DNA from: Planococcus rifietoensis
Lineage (GTDB): Bacteria > Bacillota > Bacilli > Bacillales_A > Planococcaceae
DNA length: 64,000 nt
Direction: 5' to 3'
Assembly: GCF_001465795.2 (NCBI RefSeq)
Contig: NZ_CP013659.2
Coordinates: forward strand, 3,441,012 to 3,505,011
Position 1 is the stretch's first letter, and the number at the start of each line of letters is the position of its first letter. A program made the position numbers and the translations under genes. The notes below the pieces were generated by a model, which was not told the origin of the DNA, made no database searches, and saw only the letters and a program-made list of their open reading frames with translations. Shown here one piece after another: positions 57,983 to 64,000 of this stretch.

Positions 57983-58006
57983 ATCCGCTCCCGAATAGGA
58001 GCGGAT
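57983..58006 (-). promoter_or_regulatory. Leader hairpin before proline dehydrogenase 2
   Basis: ATCCGCTCC/GGAGCGGAT, a perfect 9-bp stem with a 6-nt loop, located 36 bp before the start codon. It lacks a clean T run, so it may be an attenuator or translation-control hairpin. The rest of the 372-bp gap 57948-58319 shows no gene on the plus strand. Confidence 0.45.
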
Positions 58007-58319
58007 CTAAGCGTGAATCAACCCAGTAGAACCAGCGGGTGCTGAGCTTCTGCAAGGGATCGTTCTCCGTGTGGCTAGAGCATATCATAGAAATGACTGA
58101 AAATAAAAACAACTATTGAAATAATTATATTTCTTATTGTCTACCTTCCACTTATTGGGTTTTCATAAACAAATTATTCAAAAAAGTTTTTCTAGAAAAT
58201 GAAAATCCTGTCTTTTGAATGAAAAGAAAGCCTTTGTAGCCGCAACGGACAGGCAAAAGGTGTAAAATAGGCGGTATGTGTTTACAACTATTTGCCATAT
58301 ACGGAAGGAGGGCTTGCAG

Positions 58320-59735
58320 ATGAGGGCATTAGCGAAAAAAGGATTCACTTTATCTGTACTTATTTATGCCATTCTTCATTTCATCCATTACTTCTATGCC
58401 AATTCATGGACCGAGGTGCTGTTGCCGATTGCCGGCTTATTCAGTTTGGCGTTTGCGTTCGGCGTGCTGCCGCTTCGCAAGTTGCAGCTGCAGACATTTC
58501 TCACAGTCACTGCAATCGGCGTACTGGCGGCGACGAGCCAGAATTTCTGGCAGGATCTGGCGTCAGCGCTCGTCCAGATGAAAAGCCTGATTGCCTTATT
58601 GCTGATTGTCCCGATGATCAGCTGGGTGCTTAGGGAAGAGCCCTATATAGAAGAGATTATGAGCTTCGGCAATAAATGGCTGAACAAGAGCCAAACGTTT
58701 TACGCAGGGCTGATGGGGATGACGCAAATCATTTCGCATTTCCTGTTGTTCGGGGTCGTGCCGATGATGTACAGGTTCATCGATTCATTTTTGAAAGATC
58801 ATAAAGACGAAGCATGGGAAAATTACAAGGGCACAGCGATTCTCCGCGGCTTCGCCTTGTCGACCATGTGGGTCATCAGCATTCCGAGCTTCATCTTCGC
58901 GGTTGGGGCGATGGATGCAGTGTTATGGAAGTCGATGCTGCTCGGCCTCGGCGCAGCCATTGCCGGGACCTTGCTGTCGGTGGCCTTTGCGACGGCAGAT
59001 GAGAAGCGCTACGGCAAGGATTTTTCGGCCGTGCTGACGAACGAAATCGATAAAGCGGTGGCGAACTCCCGAAATGCGGGCAGCTGGAATAAAGACGTAG
59101 CGGAATTCGCTTTTCTGTTCATCTCGCTGTTTGGCACGATTTTCATTCTCCACGAATGGACGGGGGCTGACTTTCTTGTCGTCATCCCGCTCGTCATTCT
59201 CGTCTGGACCTTCCTGTACTTTCTGCTCAAGAGACGGACAGGAAACTATGCGCGGGAAGCGGCGATTTATTATAGAGAGGGCGTATCGAAACAAGCCCAG
59301 CAGTTCAGCATCCTGCTCGCTGCTGGCTTGCTGATTTATGCGCTCAATCAATCGGCAGTCGGCGATTATGTCATCGGGGCGATGAATTATTTGACCGGCC
59401 ATGTGCCGTTTTTGAACTTGTTGTTCCTGATTCCGTTTATCGTCATCTTCCTGGGCTTTATCGGGCTTGGGCCGCTGCCGGTCATCGTTCTCGTGACAGG
59501 GGTATTGGAATCGGCGGTCCTGCCGTTTCCGCCCGAACTGATCGTGCTTGCGGTGACCTCGGGAAGCGTCATCTCGATCATCCTGTCGCCGTTTGTCATG
59601 CCGGTGATCATCTTAAGCAGCGTCAATGGGCTGAGTGGCATCCGCAATGGCTTGCGCTTCAATTTAAAATTCGCCATTGCTTTTTATATCATGATTCAAG
59701 TATTCGTTCAGACTTTATTGTATTTCTGGAGTTGA
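58320..59735 (+). CDS. Polytopic membrane protein of unknown function (471 aa)
   Basis: About ten to eleven hydrophobic segments, with a hydrophilic loop near residues 232-258 (E-K-R-Y-G-K-D-F-S-A-V-L). The repeated pattern F-L-G-F-I-G-L-G-P-L-P and I-I-L-S-P-F-V-M-P-V-I-I is reminiscent of ion-transporter superfamily or nucleoside-recognition (Gate) proteins, but I cannot assign a family. GGAGGG lies 6 nt before ATG 58320. It is a single-gene unit ended by a strong terminator. Confidence 0.65.
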   Translation: MRALAKKGFTLSVLIYAILHFIHYFYANSWTEVLLPIAGLFSLAFAFGVLPLRKLQLQTFLTVTAIGVLAATSQNFWQDLASALVQMKSLIALLLIVPMISWVLREEPYIEEIMSFGNKWLNKSQTFYAGLMGMTQIISHFLLFGVVPMMYRFIDSFLKDHKDEAWENYKGTAILRGFALSTMWVISIPSFIFAVGAMDAVLWKSMLLGLGAAIAGTLLSVAFATADEKRYGKDFSAVLTNEIDKAVANSRNAGSWNKDVAEFAFLFISLFGTIFILHEWTGADFLVVIPLVILVWTFLYFLLKRRTGNYAREAAIYYREGVSKQAQQFSILLAAGLLIYALNQSAVGDYVIGAMNYLTGHVPFLNLLFLIPFIVIFLGFIGLGPLPVIVLVTGVLESAVLPFPPELIVLAVTSGSVISIILSPFVMPVIILSSVNGLSGIRNGLRFNLKFAIAFYIMIQVFVQTLLYFWS

Positions 59736-59776
59736 AAAAATGCCCGAAGAACCGACCGGTTCTTCGGGCATTTTTG
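59735..59776 (+). terminator. Terminator after the membrane-protein gene
   Basis: AAAATGCCCGAAGAACCG/CGGTTCTTCGGGCATTTT, an 18-bp perfect stem with a 2-nt loop. Confidence 0.9.
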
Positions 59777-59843
59777 GGTCTTCATTGAAAACAGAGTTCT
59801 TTTGTCATATAATTTAGAAAATATAGAAAAGGGAGGCTGTCTA

Positions 59844-59995
59844 ATGTTCGAAAGGCTATCGATGCCTTTAAGGTCAAGTCAGGCAATTGAAGGCTGGACC
59901 GTCACCCAGGCGTGGTCACGGTGACGTTCTTGGCACCGGAAAGCTATTTGAAAAAAGCGGGCTTATTCGACCTTGCGAAAGCGCAATATGGATAA
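59844..59995 (+). pseudogene. Gene remnant with in-frame stop and frame conflict
   Basis: GGGAGG and ATG 59844 give a 26-codon frame only. The neighbouring frame (from 59846) reads V-R-K-A-I-D-A-F-K-V-K-S-G-N, a TGA at 59888-59890, then R-L-D-R-H-P-G-V-V-T-V-T-F-L-A-P-E-S-Y-L-K-K-A-G-L-F and ends A-Q-Y-G at TAA 59995. Both halves look like protein. A deletion or nonsense change in a small gene is the simplest reading. The gene has a start site and a terminator of its own. The original family is not recognised. Confidence 0.5.
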
Positions 59996-59998
59996 TAG

Positions 59999-60036
59999 GA
60001 AACCCGCCATTCAAGTGCTGAATGGCGGGTTTTTGT
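59999..60036. terminator. Terminator between the gene remnant and aroK
   Basis: AAACCCGCCATTCA/TGAATGGCGGGTTTTT stem with a 5-nt loop, between convergent units. Confidence 0.9.
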
Positions 60037-60043
60037 TCACCTG

Positions 60044-60598
60044 TCACGCTTGCGGCGCATGGATGTCCCAGGACAATTTCAATGAATCGGCCAAATACTC
60101 GGCAGCCTCGGTGGCTTCAAAATTATCGACTTGAAACTCTGAGTGGTTGGCTGCATAAATCGATTGGCGCTCGCGGAAAAGCTGCTCCATCTCTTGTAAG
60201 GTTTTATCTTTCAAAAGCGGCCGTGTTTCTGTCAGTACATGGATGCGTTCTTTCCAGGAATCCCAGGAAATATCGAAAAACAGGACGATGCAATTGGCCA
60301 GGCAATAATTGCGGTTTTCTTCCTTTAGAAAAGCACCGCCCCCGACAGAAATCACGAGCAACGGTTGGCTGCCGAAAGCCTGGATCAGTTCGCGCTCTTT
60401 ATCGCGAAACGCTTTTTCCCCGTAGGTCTTAAAAATTTCCGGGATCGGCAAGCCGAATGCCTTTTCGATTTCTTCATCGATGTCAATAAAATCGCGGTAA
60501 AGCCGGCGTGCCAGTAATTTACCGACTGTCGTTTTTCCGGCTCCCATAAAACCTGTGCAGACGATGCTTTTCTCACGGACGGACAAAGGGAAATTCAA
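60044..60598 (-). CDS. aroK: Shikimate kinase
   Basis: A P-loop kinase of about 184 residues that phosphorylates shikimate in the aromatic pathway. It has the Walker A loop G-F-M-G-A-G-K-T-T-V-G, the substrate Asp in F-I-D-I-D, G-G-G-A-F, and the lid Arg in T-R-P-L-L. The body matches B. subtilis AroK well. The start is uncertain: TTG 60598 aligns with the family start (L-N-F-P-L-S-V-R-E-K), while GTG 60640 would add 14 residues. It is a single gene, unlinked to other aro genes here. Confidence 0.85.
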   Translation of the reverse strand: MNFPLSVREKSIVCTGFMGAGKTTVGKLLARRLYRDFIDIDEEIEKAFGLPIPEIFKTYGEKAFRDKERELIQAFGSQPLLVISVGGGAFLKEENRNYCLANCIVLFFDISWDSWKERIHVLTETRPLLKDKTLQEMEQLFRERQSIYAANHSEFQVDNFEATEAAEYLADSLKLSWDIHAPQA

Positions 60599-60766
60599 CG
60601 CAACCACTCTCTTTCTGTTTTGGATATTGTAAGTTTTCACTTCACCACTTTACCGCACTGCATCGACGAATTGAAAGAGGAAAGTGAAAATATAAAGAAC
60701 GTCACACTGCAGTTTGGTGGATCATTGGCAGGAGATAAAGGGTAAGAGAAAAAAAGGAGGGATAGG

Positions 60767-61801
60767 ATGAGCAGCACATACATATTGAGCGGATCCTATG
60801 CGACTGCTGAACAGGCGGGTATCACGCTTTGGGAATTAGAATCTGCAACAGGGAAATTGACAAAACAAGCAGAGGCAGCGGGGGTGGAGCGCCCTTCATT
60901 CCTGGCGGTCCATCCCAATGGCACCAGCTTTGTCGCTGTCAGTGAAACAGGCGACGGGGAAGTGGTCGCTTATTGGTTAAACCCCCAAAAAGGCTTGATT
61001 CAAGAACTGAACCGCCAAAAAGCGGGTGGTGACCATCCAGCCCATATCACGATCGATGAAGACGGGCAATGGGCGGTTTCCGTCACGTATTCAGGAGCAC
61101 ATGTGACGGTTCATCCGCTTTCTGCGGACGGGTCGATTCGTGAAATGACCGATTCCAAGCGCCATAAAGGAAGCGGGGCGAATCCAGATCGCCAAGACGC
61201 CGCCCATCCGCATTCGGCTTTTCAGTTGCCGGGAACGAATCGCTTTTTCGTCTCCGATCTCGGAATGGACGCAATTGTCCGCTACCGTCTTGAACTTCAT
61301 TCAGGAATACTTGAGCAGGAAGCTGTGACCAAGACGGCTCCCGGTGCAGGACCAAGGCATCTGGCGTTTCATCCATCCGAAAATTTCGCTTACGGGGTGA
61401 ATGAGCTCGATTCGACCGTTTCCGTTTATGCGCTGGAAAGCAAGGGCTTGAAAGAGGTACAGAACATTTCCGCACTGCCGGAACATTTCACAGGAACTAA
61501 TACTTCCGCTGAAATCGCCGTATCGGGAGACGGGCGCTTTGTCTATGTTTCAAATCGAGGCCATGACAGTATAGCCGTGTTCCGGGTTGCAGAAGGCTTG
61601 CTGGAATCGGTCGGCCAGGCGGATGCTGGCGGAGCGGGGCCGCGGCATTTCACGCTGGTGCCTAACAGCCCGTGGATTGTCATTGCGCATGAAGAGTCGG
61701 GAACGATCGCCGTCAAGAAAATAGGCGAAGACGGGCTGCCAGGCGAGACAGCCGATAGTGTCGACACGGTCACTCCCGTCTGCGTGCGCTTGCTGAAATA
61801 A
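60767..61801 (+). CDS. Lactonase family protein (6-phosphogluconolactonase-like, YkgB type)
   Basis: A 344-residue seven-bladed propeller of the lactonase family (COG2706). It has S-G-S-Y and G-I-T-L-W-E-L-E at the start, H-P-N-G-T, P-A-H-I-T-I-D, A-H-P-H-S-A near 146, and G-A-G-P-R-H-L-A-F-H-P with a later G-G-A-G-P-R-H-F. B. subtilis YkgB of this family hydrolyses 6-phosphogluconolactone in the pentose phosphate pathway. AAGGAGGG lies 8 nt upstream. It is a single-gene unit. Confidence 0.87.
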   Translation: MSSTYILSGSYATAEQAGITLWELESATGKLTKQAEAAGVERPSFLAVHPNGTSFVAVSETGDGEVVAYWLNPQKGLIQELNRQKAGGDHPAHITIDEDGQWAVSVTYSGAHVTVHPLSADGSIREMTDSKRHKGSGANPDRQDAAHPHSAFQLPGTNRFFVSDLGMDAIVRYRLELHSGILEQEAVTKTAPGAGPRHLAFHPSENFAYGVNELDSTVSVYALESKGLKEVQNISALPEHFTGTNTSAEIAVSGDGRFVYVSNRGHDSIAVFRVAEGLLESVGQADAGGAGPRHFTLVPNSPWIVIAHEESGTIAVKKIGEDGLPGETADSVDTVTPVCVRLLK

Positions 61802-61828
61802 CAAAAGACAGAGCCGAAGCCCTGCCGA

Positions 61829-62158
61829 TTACCAATCAGTTTGCGTTTTTTCCATCAGCCCAAGTTCTTTCAATAGCCGGACTGCTGGGCTATCCTGATT
61901 GCTTTCGAACGCTTTTTCCGTACATTCGGAATGCGGCGGGTAATTCAATTCCTGTGCATGGCCAAGCGTCGATTCTTCCAGAAAATTCGTCGGGTCGGAT
62001 TCTTCGAAGCAGGACGGTGCGATAAACGTGCGATGTGTATGTTCAAGCACGATCCGGCTTTCTGTGGAAGGTTCGTTTTCCTGAGGCATGAAAAACCAGG
62101 CAGCCGCAGCAGCAACGAGTACCACTACGGCCACTAGGACTAGCGGTTTGCGTTTCAT
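61829..62158 (-). CDS. Small membrane-anchored protein coupled to the Sco gene (109 aa)
   Basis: The N-terminus has a basic start and one hydrophobic helix (L-V-L-V-A-V-V-V-L-V-A-A-A-A-A-W-F-F), then a soluble acidic domain with two cysteines (P-S-C-F-E-E and S-E-C-T-E-K) that face the outside. The ATG overlaps the stop of the Sco gene (ATGA), so both are co-translated. In B. subtilis ypmQ (Sco) also has small neighbours. The two Cys and the partnership hint at copper or redox work. The family is not recognised. Confidence 0.65.
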   Translation of the reverse strand: MKRKPLVLVAVVVLVAAAAAWFFMPQENEPSTESRIVLEHTHRTFIAPSCFEESDPTNFLEESTLGHAQELNYPPHSECTEKAFESNQDSPAVRLLKELGLMEKTQTDW

Positions 62159-62742
62159 CCTTCCGCCTCCTCGACGAGGATCTCCGCATCGCGGACGATG
62201 TCTTCAACTGGGGGGTTCAGGCCGTCATAATCTTTCATGATGACGCCTTCGTGGTCGATCAAATAAAACGAAGTGCCATGGATGACTTGATCGTCATCTT
62301 GCGGCTTCTGGGCAATCGCCTTGAAGTTCTCAAGCGCAAAGTCGGCGATCTCTTCTTGGGAGTAGCCCGTCAGCAGATGCCAACTGGTCAAATCGACATC
62401 GTAGCTTTCCGCATACGATTTCAAGGTTTCCGGCGTGTCGACGGTCGGGTCCACGCTGAATGAAACAATCTCCACATCAAGCCCTTGCGCTTGAAGCTCT
62501 TCCTGGACGCCTTTCATATTCGCCATCATCGGCAGGCAGACAGTCGTGCAATTGGTGAAGACAAAATCAGCCAGCCAGACTTTTCCTTCGAGGTCGCTGG
62601 ATCCGAAATCTTCATTATTATGGTCAGTGAAAGTGAATTCTTCTGTTTCCCAATTCAATGGGTCGTCAATGCCTTGGCCGCAGGCAGCCAAAAACAAGAT
62701 GCCAATCAGCAAGAGGCTCAGTAAATAAGTTTGGGCTCGCAA
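62155..62742 (-). CDS. SCO1/SenC-family lipoprotein (cytochrome oxidase assembly, YpmQ-like)
   Basis: A 195-residue lipoprotein. It has a signal peptide with lipobox L-A-A-C (18-21), then a thioredoxin-fold Sco domain with the copper ligands N-C-T-T-V-C and His in V-I-H-G-T-S-F-Y. Sco proteins deliver copper to, or reduce, the CuA site of cytochrome c oxidase on the outer face of the membrane. The start is TTG 62742 with AAAGGA 11-12 nt upstream; no ATG fits. It overlaps the next gene by 4 nt. Confidence 0.9.
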   Translation of the reverse strand: MRAQTYLLSLLLIGILFLAACGQGIDDPLNWETEEFTFTDHNNEDFGSSDLEGKVWLADFVFTNCTTVCLPMMANMKGVQEELQAQGLDVEIVSFSVDPTVDTPETLKSYAESYDVDLTSWHLLTGYSQEEIADFALENFKAIAQKPQDDDQVIHGTSFYLIDHEGVIMKDYDGLNPPVEDIVRDAEILVEEAEG

Positions 62743-62901
62743 AAAATTCGCGTCCTTTCTATGTTGAAGCTAGTCTTTCTTTAGCCTATTCCAAACCGTG
62801 CCTGACGACAAGCCGTTAGATTACGAAAAATATGAAGACATTGCGACATTGAGGCCGTTTGTGGAATTTCTTGGCAGCGATCGGCATCTTAACAAGGACT
62901 T

Positions 62902-62916
62902 TACATTTCAAATGTA
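62902..62916. promoter_or_regulatory. Palindrome upstream of glgB, possible operator
   Basis: TACATTTCAAATGTA is a perfect 7-1-7 dyad, 42 bp before the glgB start. A TAGAAT (-10-like) overlaps its right end at 62915-62920, so a protein bound here would block a promoter. Confidence 0.45.
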
Positions 62917-62958
62917 GAATAGAAACTAAACTTGGTTTTGGCCAAAAGGAGGCGCTGC

Positions 62959-64000
62959 ATGGAATTTTTGTTGAATACATGGACAAAAGAACGGTTGCAA
63001 GCTTTTCATGGAGGACAAATGGTCGATGGCTATTTGTATTTCGGCGCACATGCATTTGGGGAAGAAACTACATTTTCGGTTTGGGCTCCTGACATTGAAG
63101 GCATCAACGTAGTCTGCGTGAACCCCGAGACGGAAGACACATCCACTTATCCGTTAGAGCAGCATCCGCATGACGCGAGCATATGGGGAGTGAGCATCCC
63201 GGAAAATTTGGAAGGCCAACTTTATGAATATGCACTTCGGACGCCAAGGGGCGAAGTGCTATGGAAATCGGACCCGTATGCACGGCAAAGCGAGAAACGG
63301 CCGTTCACCAAATCGATCGTCTCGGGTCCCGAAGAATACGCTTGGCCGCTTGAAGTCTTGAAGCGCAAGCAAACGATCAACGATAAGCATCTGGAACGGG
63401 CGATGGCCATTTACGAAGTGCATATCGGTACGTGGCGACGCAAGGAGAATGGGGAATTTTATACGTACCGTGAAATTGCAGATCAGCTGATTCCGTATGT
63501 TATCGAGATGGGCTTCACGCATATTCAAATTTTGCCGATTACTGAACATCCGCTTGATGAATCCTGGGGCTACCAGACAACGGGTTATTTTTCGCCGACA
63601 GGACGTTACGGAACAGCCGAAGACTTAAAGTATTTTGTCACATCCTGCACAGAGCATGGCCTCGGCTTGTTCTTGGACTGGGTCCCCGGCCATTTTTGCG
63701 TCGACCAGCACGGATTGGCGAATTTCAACGGTCAGTTGCTTTACGAAGAAGCACGTGAAGAGCGCCGCATGAACCCGGATTGGGGCACCTTGAACTTTGA
63801 TATCAATAAAGGCGAAGTGGTGAGCTTTATCTTGTCGAGTGCCCATTATTGGCTGGAGGAATTCAAATTCGACGGCTACCGGATGGATGCGCTCGTTAAT
63901 CTATTGTTCATCCCGAATATCAAGGAGCGCCCGCATAATGCGGAGGGGGCGAATTTTCTCAGAAAGCTGACGGCTAGTTTGAAGCTCCATTATCCGGAGA
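62959..64000 (+). CDS. glgB: 1,4-alpha-glucan branching enzyme, N-terminal 347 residues (runs off the right edge)
   Basis: The first 347 codons of a GH13 enzyme that makes alpha-1,6 branches in glycogen. A CBM48-type domain (about 25-115) precedes the barrel. Y-E-V-H-I-G-T-W, S-W-G-Y-Q-T-T-G-Y, D-W-V-P-G-H-F and D-G-Y-R-M-D-A-L are the conserved GH13 blocks; the Asp of R-M-D-A is the nucleophile. Block II reads D-G-Y-R-M-D-A-L-V-N-L-L-F instead of the usual D-G-L-R-V-D-A-V-A-S-M-L-Y. AAAAGGAGG 6 nt before ATG 62959 sets the start. The rest of any glg cluster lies outside the window. Confidence 0.88.
   Translation, partial: MEFLLNTWTKERLQAFHGGQMVDGYLYFGAHAFGEETTFSVWAPDIEGINVVCVNPETEDTSTYPLEQHPHDASIWGVSIPENLEGQLYEYALRTPRGEVLWKSDPYARQSEKRPFTKSIVSGPEEYAWPLEVLKRKQTINDKHLERAMAIYEVHIGTWRRKENGEFYTYREIADQLIPYVIEMGFTHIQILPITEHPLDESWGYQTTGYFSPTGRYGTAEDLKYFVTSCTEHGLGLFLDWVPGHFCVDQHGLANFNGQLLYEEAREERRMNPDWGTLNFDINKGEVVSFILSSAHYWLEEFKFDGYRMDALVNLLFIPNIKERPHNAEGANFLRKLTASLKLHYPE

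Noticed and set aside
59888-59890. TGA as a selenocysteine codon in the small remnant
   Set aside because: No SECIS-like hairpin follows directly and the ATG is in another frame; decay is simpler.

Overview
The window reads as chromosomal DNA of a low-to-mid GC Gram-positive bacterium of the order Bacillales. A Planococcaceae member (Planococcus/Planomicrobium-like) is my best guess. The reasons are strong AGGAGG-type ribosome sites, GTG/TTG starts, many short hairpin-plus-T terminators, a preQ1-I riboswitch, a Trp T-box, a guanine riboswitch, sigma-B-type promoters and Bacillus-type proteins (intracellular subtilisin, type II pantothenate kinase, Xpt/PbuX, SleB-like hydrolase, CYP152). The genus is inferred. 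No rRNA, tRNA, CRISPR array, phage module or transposase gene is visible.

Layout. 1-2200: start of a GntR regulator, a tandem SpoIIAA-like pair under a sigma-B-type promoter, then 970 bp of structured repeats. 2.3-9.3 kb: an rRNA methyltransferase, an MFS exporter, an ABC drug exporter with a TipA-type MerR regulator and its own 19-bp-spacer operator, and two tandem EEP-fold hydrolases. 9.3-10.65 kb: queF and a queuosine-precursor transporter behind a preQ1 riboswitch. 10.7-11.5 kb: a second copy of the structured-repeat cassette. 11.5-20.3 kb: a CYP152 P450 with OleT-like active-site residues, then small stress and housekeeping genes, a GAF-STAS protein and a SleB-like hydrolase. 20.3-23.2 kb: a sugar ABC importer without an ATPase. 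23.3-25.7 kb: trpEG behind a tryptophan T-box. 25.7-32.7 kb: mostly single genes (DDAH-like, GIY-YIG, SDR, SurA-like lipoprotein, hisC, TrxR-like), with a MITE-like element between two copies of one terminator at 28.3 kb. 32.8-34.5 kb: fetAB behind a Fur-box-like site. 34.5-48 kb: intracellular subtilisin, coaW, nitroreductase, hemY, a LysM/NlpC hydrolase, a fatty-acyl ligase/thioesterase/TetR group, ogt, a repeat protein and fhs. 48-57.9 kb: a DUF4139-type protein, TspO, two proline dehydrogenases, guanine-riboswitch xpt-pbuX, a lipase-like hydrolase, a degenerate M50-like membrane protein and a ring-cleaving dioxygenase. 58-64 kb: an unknown membrane protein, a gene remnant, aroK, a lactonase, a Sco pair and the start of glgB.

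How the genes fit together. Most are single-gene or two-gene transcription units with their own terminators. Shared themes are nucleobase and queuosine salvage under riboswitches, aromatic amino-acid enzymes scattered as single units (trpEG, hisC, aroK), fatty-acid handling (CYP152, ligase, thioesterase, TetR) and general stress: several promoters match the sigma-B pattern GTTTnA-13/15-GGGnAT.

The least explained feature is a cassette present twice (about 1139-1931 and 10733-11520). It consists of a long stem element followed by two tandem ~240-bp units. Each unit has a GCGA-tetraloop hairpin and an 86-87-nt hairpin whose base pairs covary between copies, which points to a structured RNA or a structure-selected mobile repeat family.
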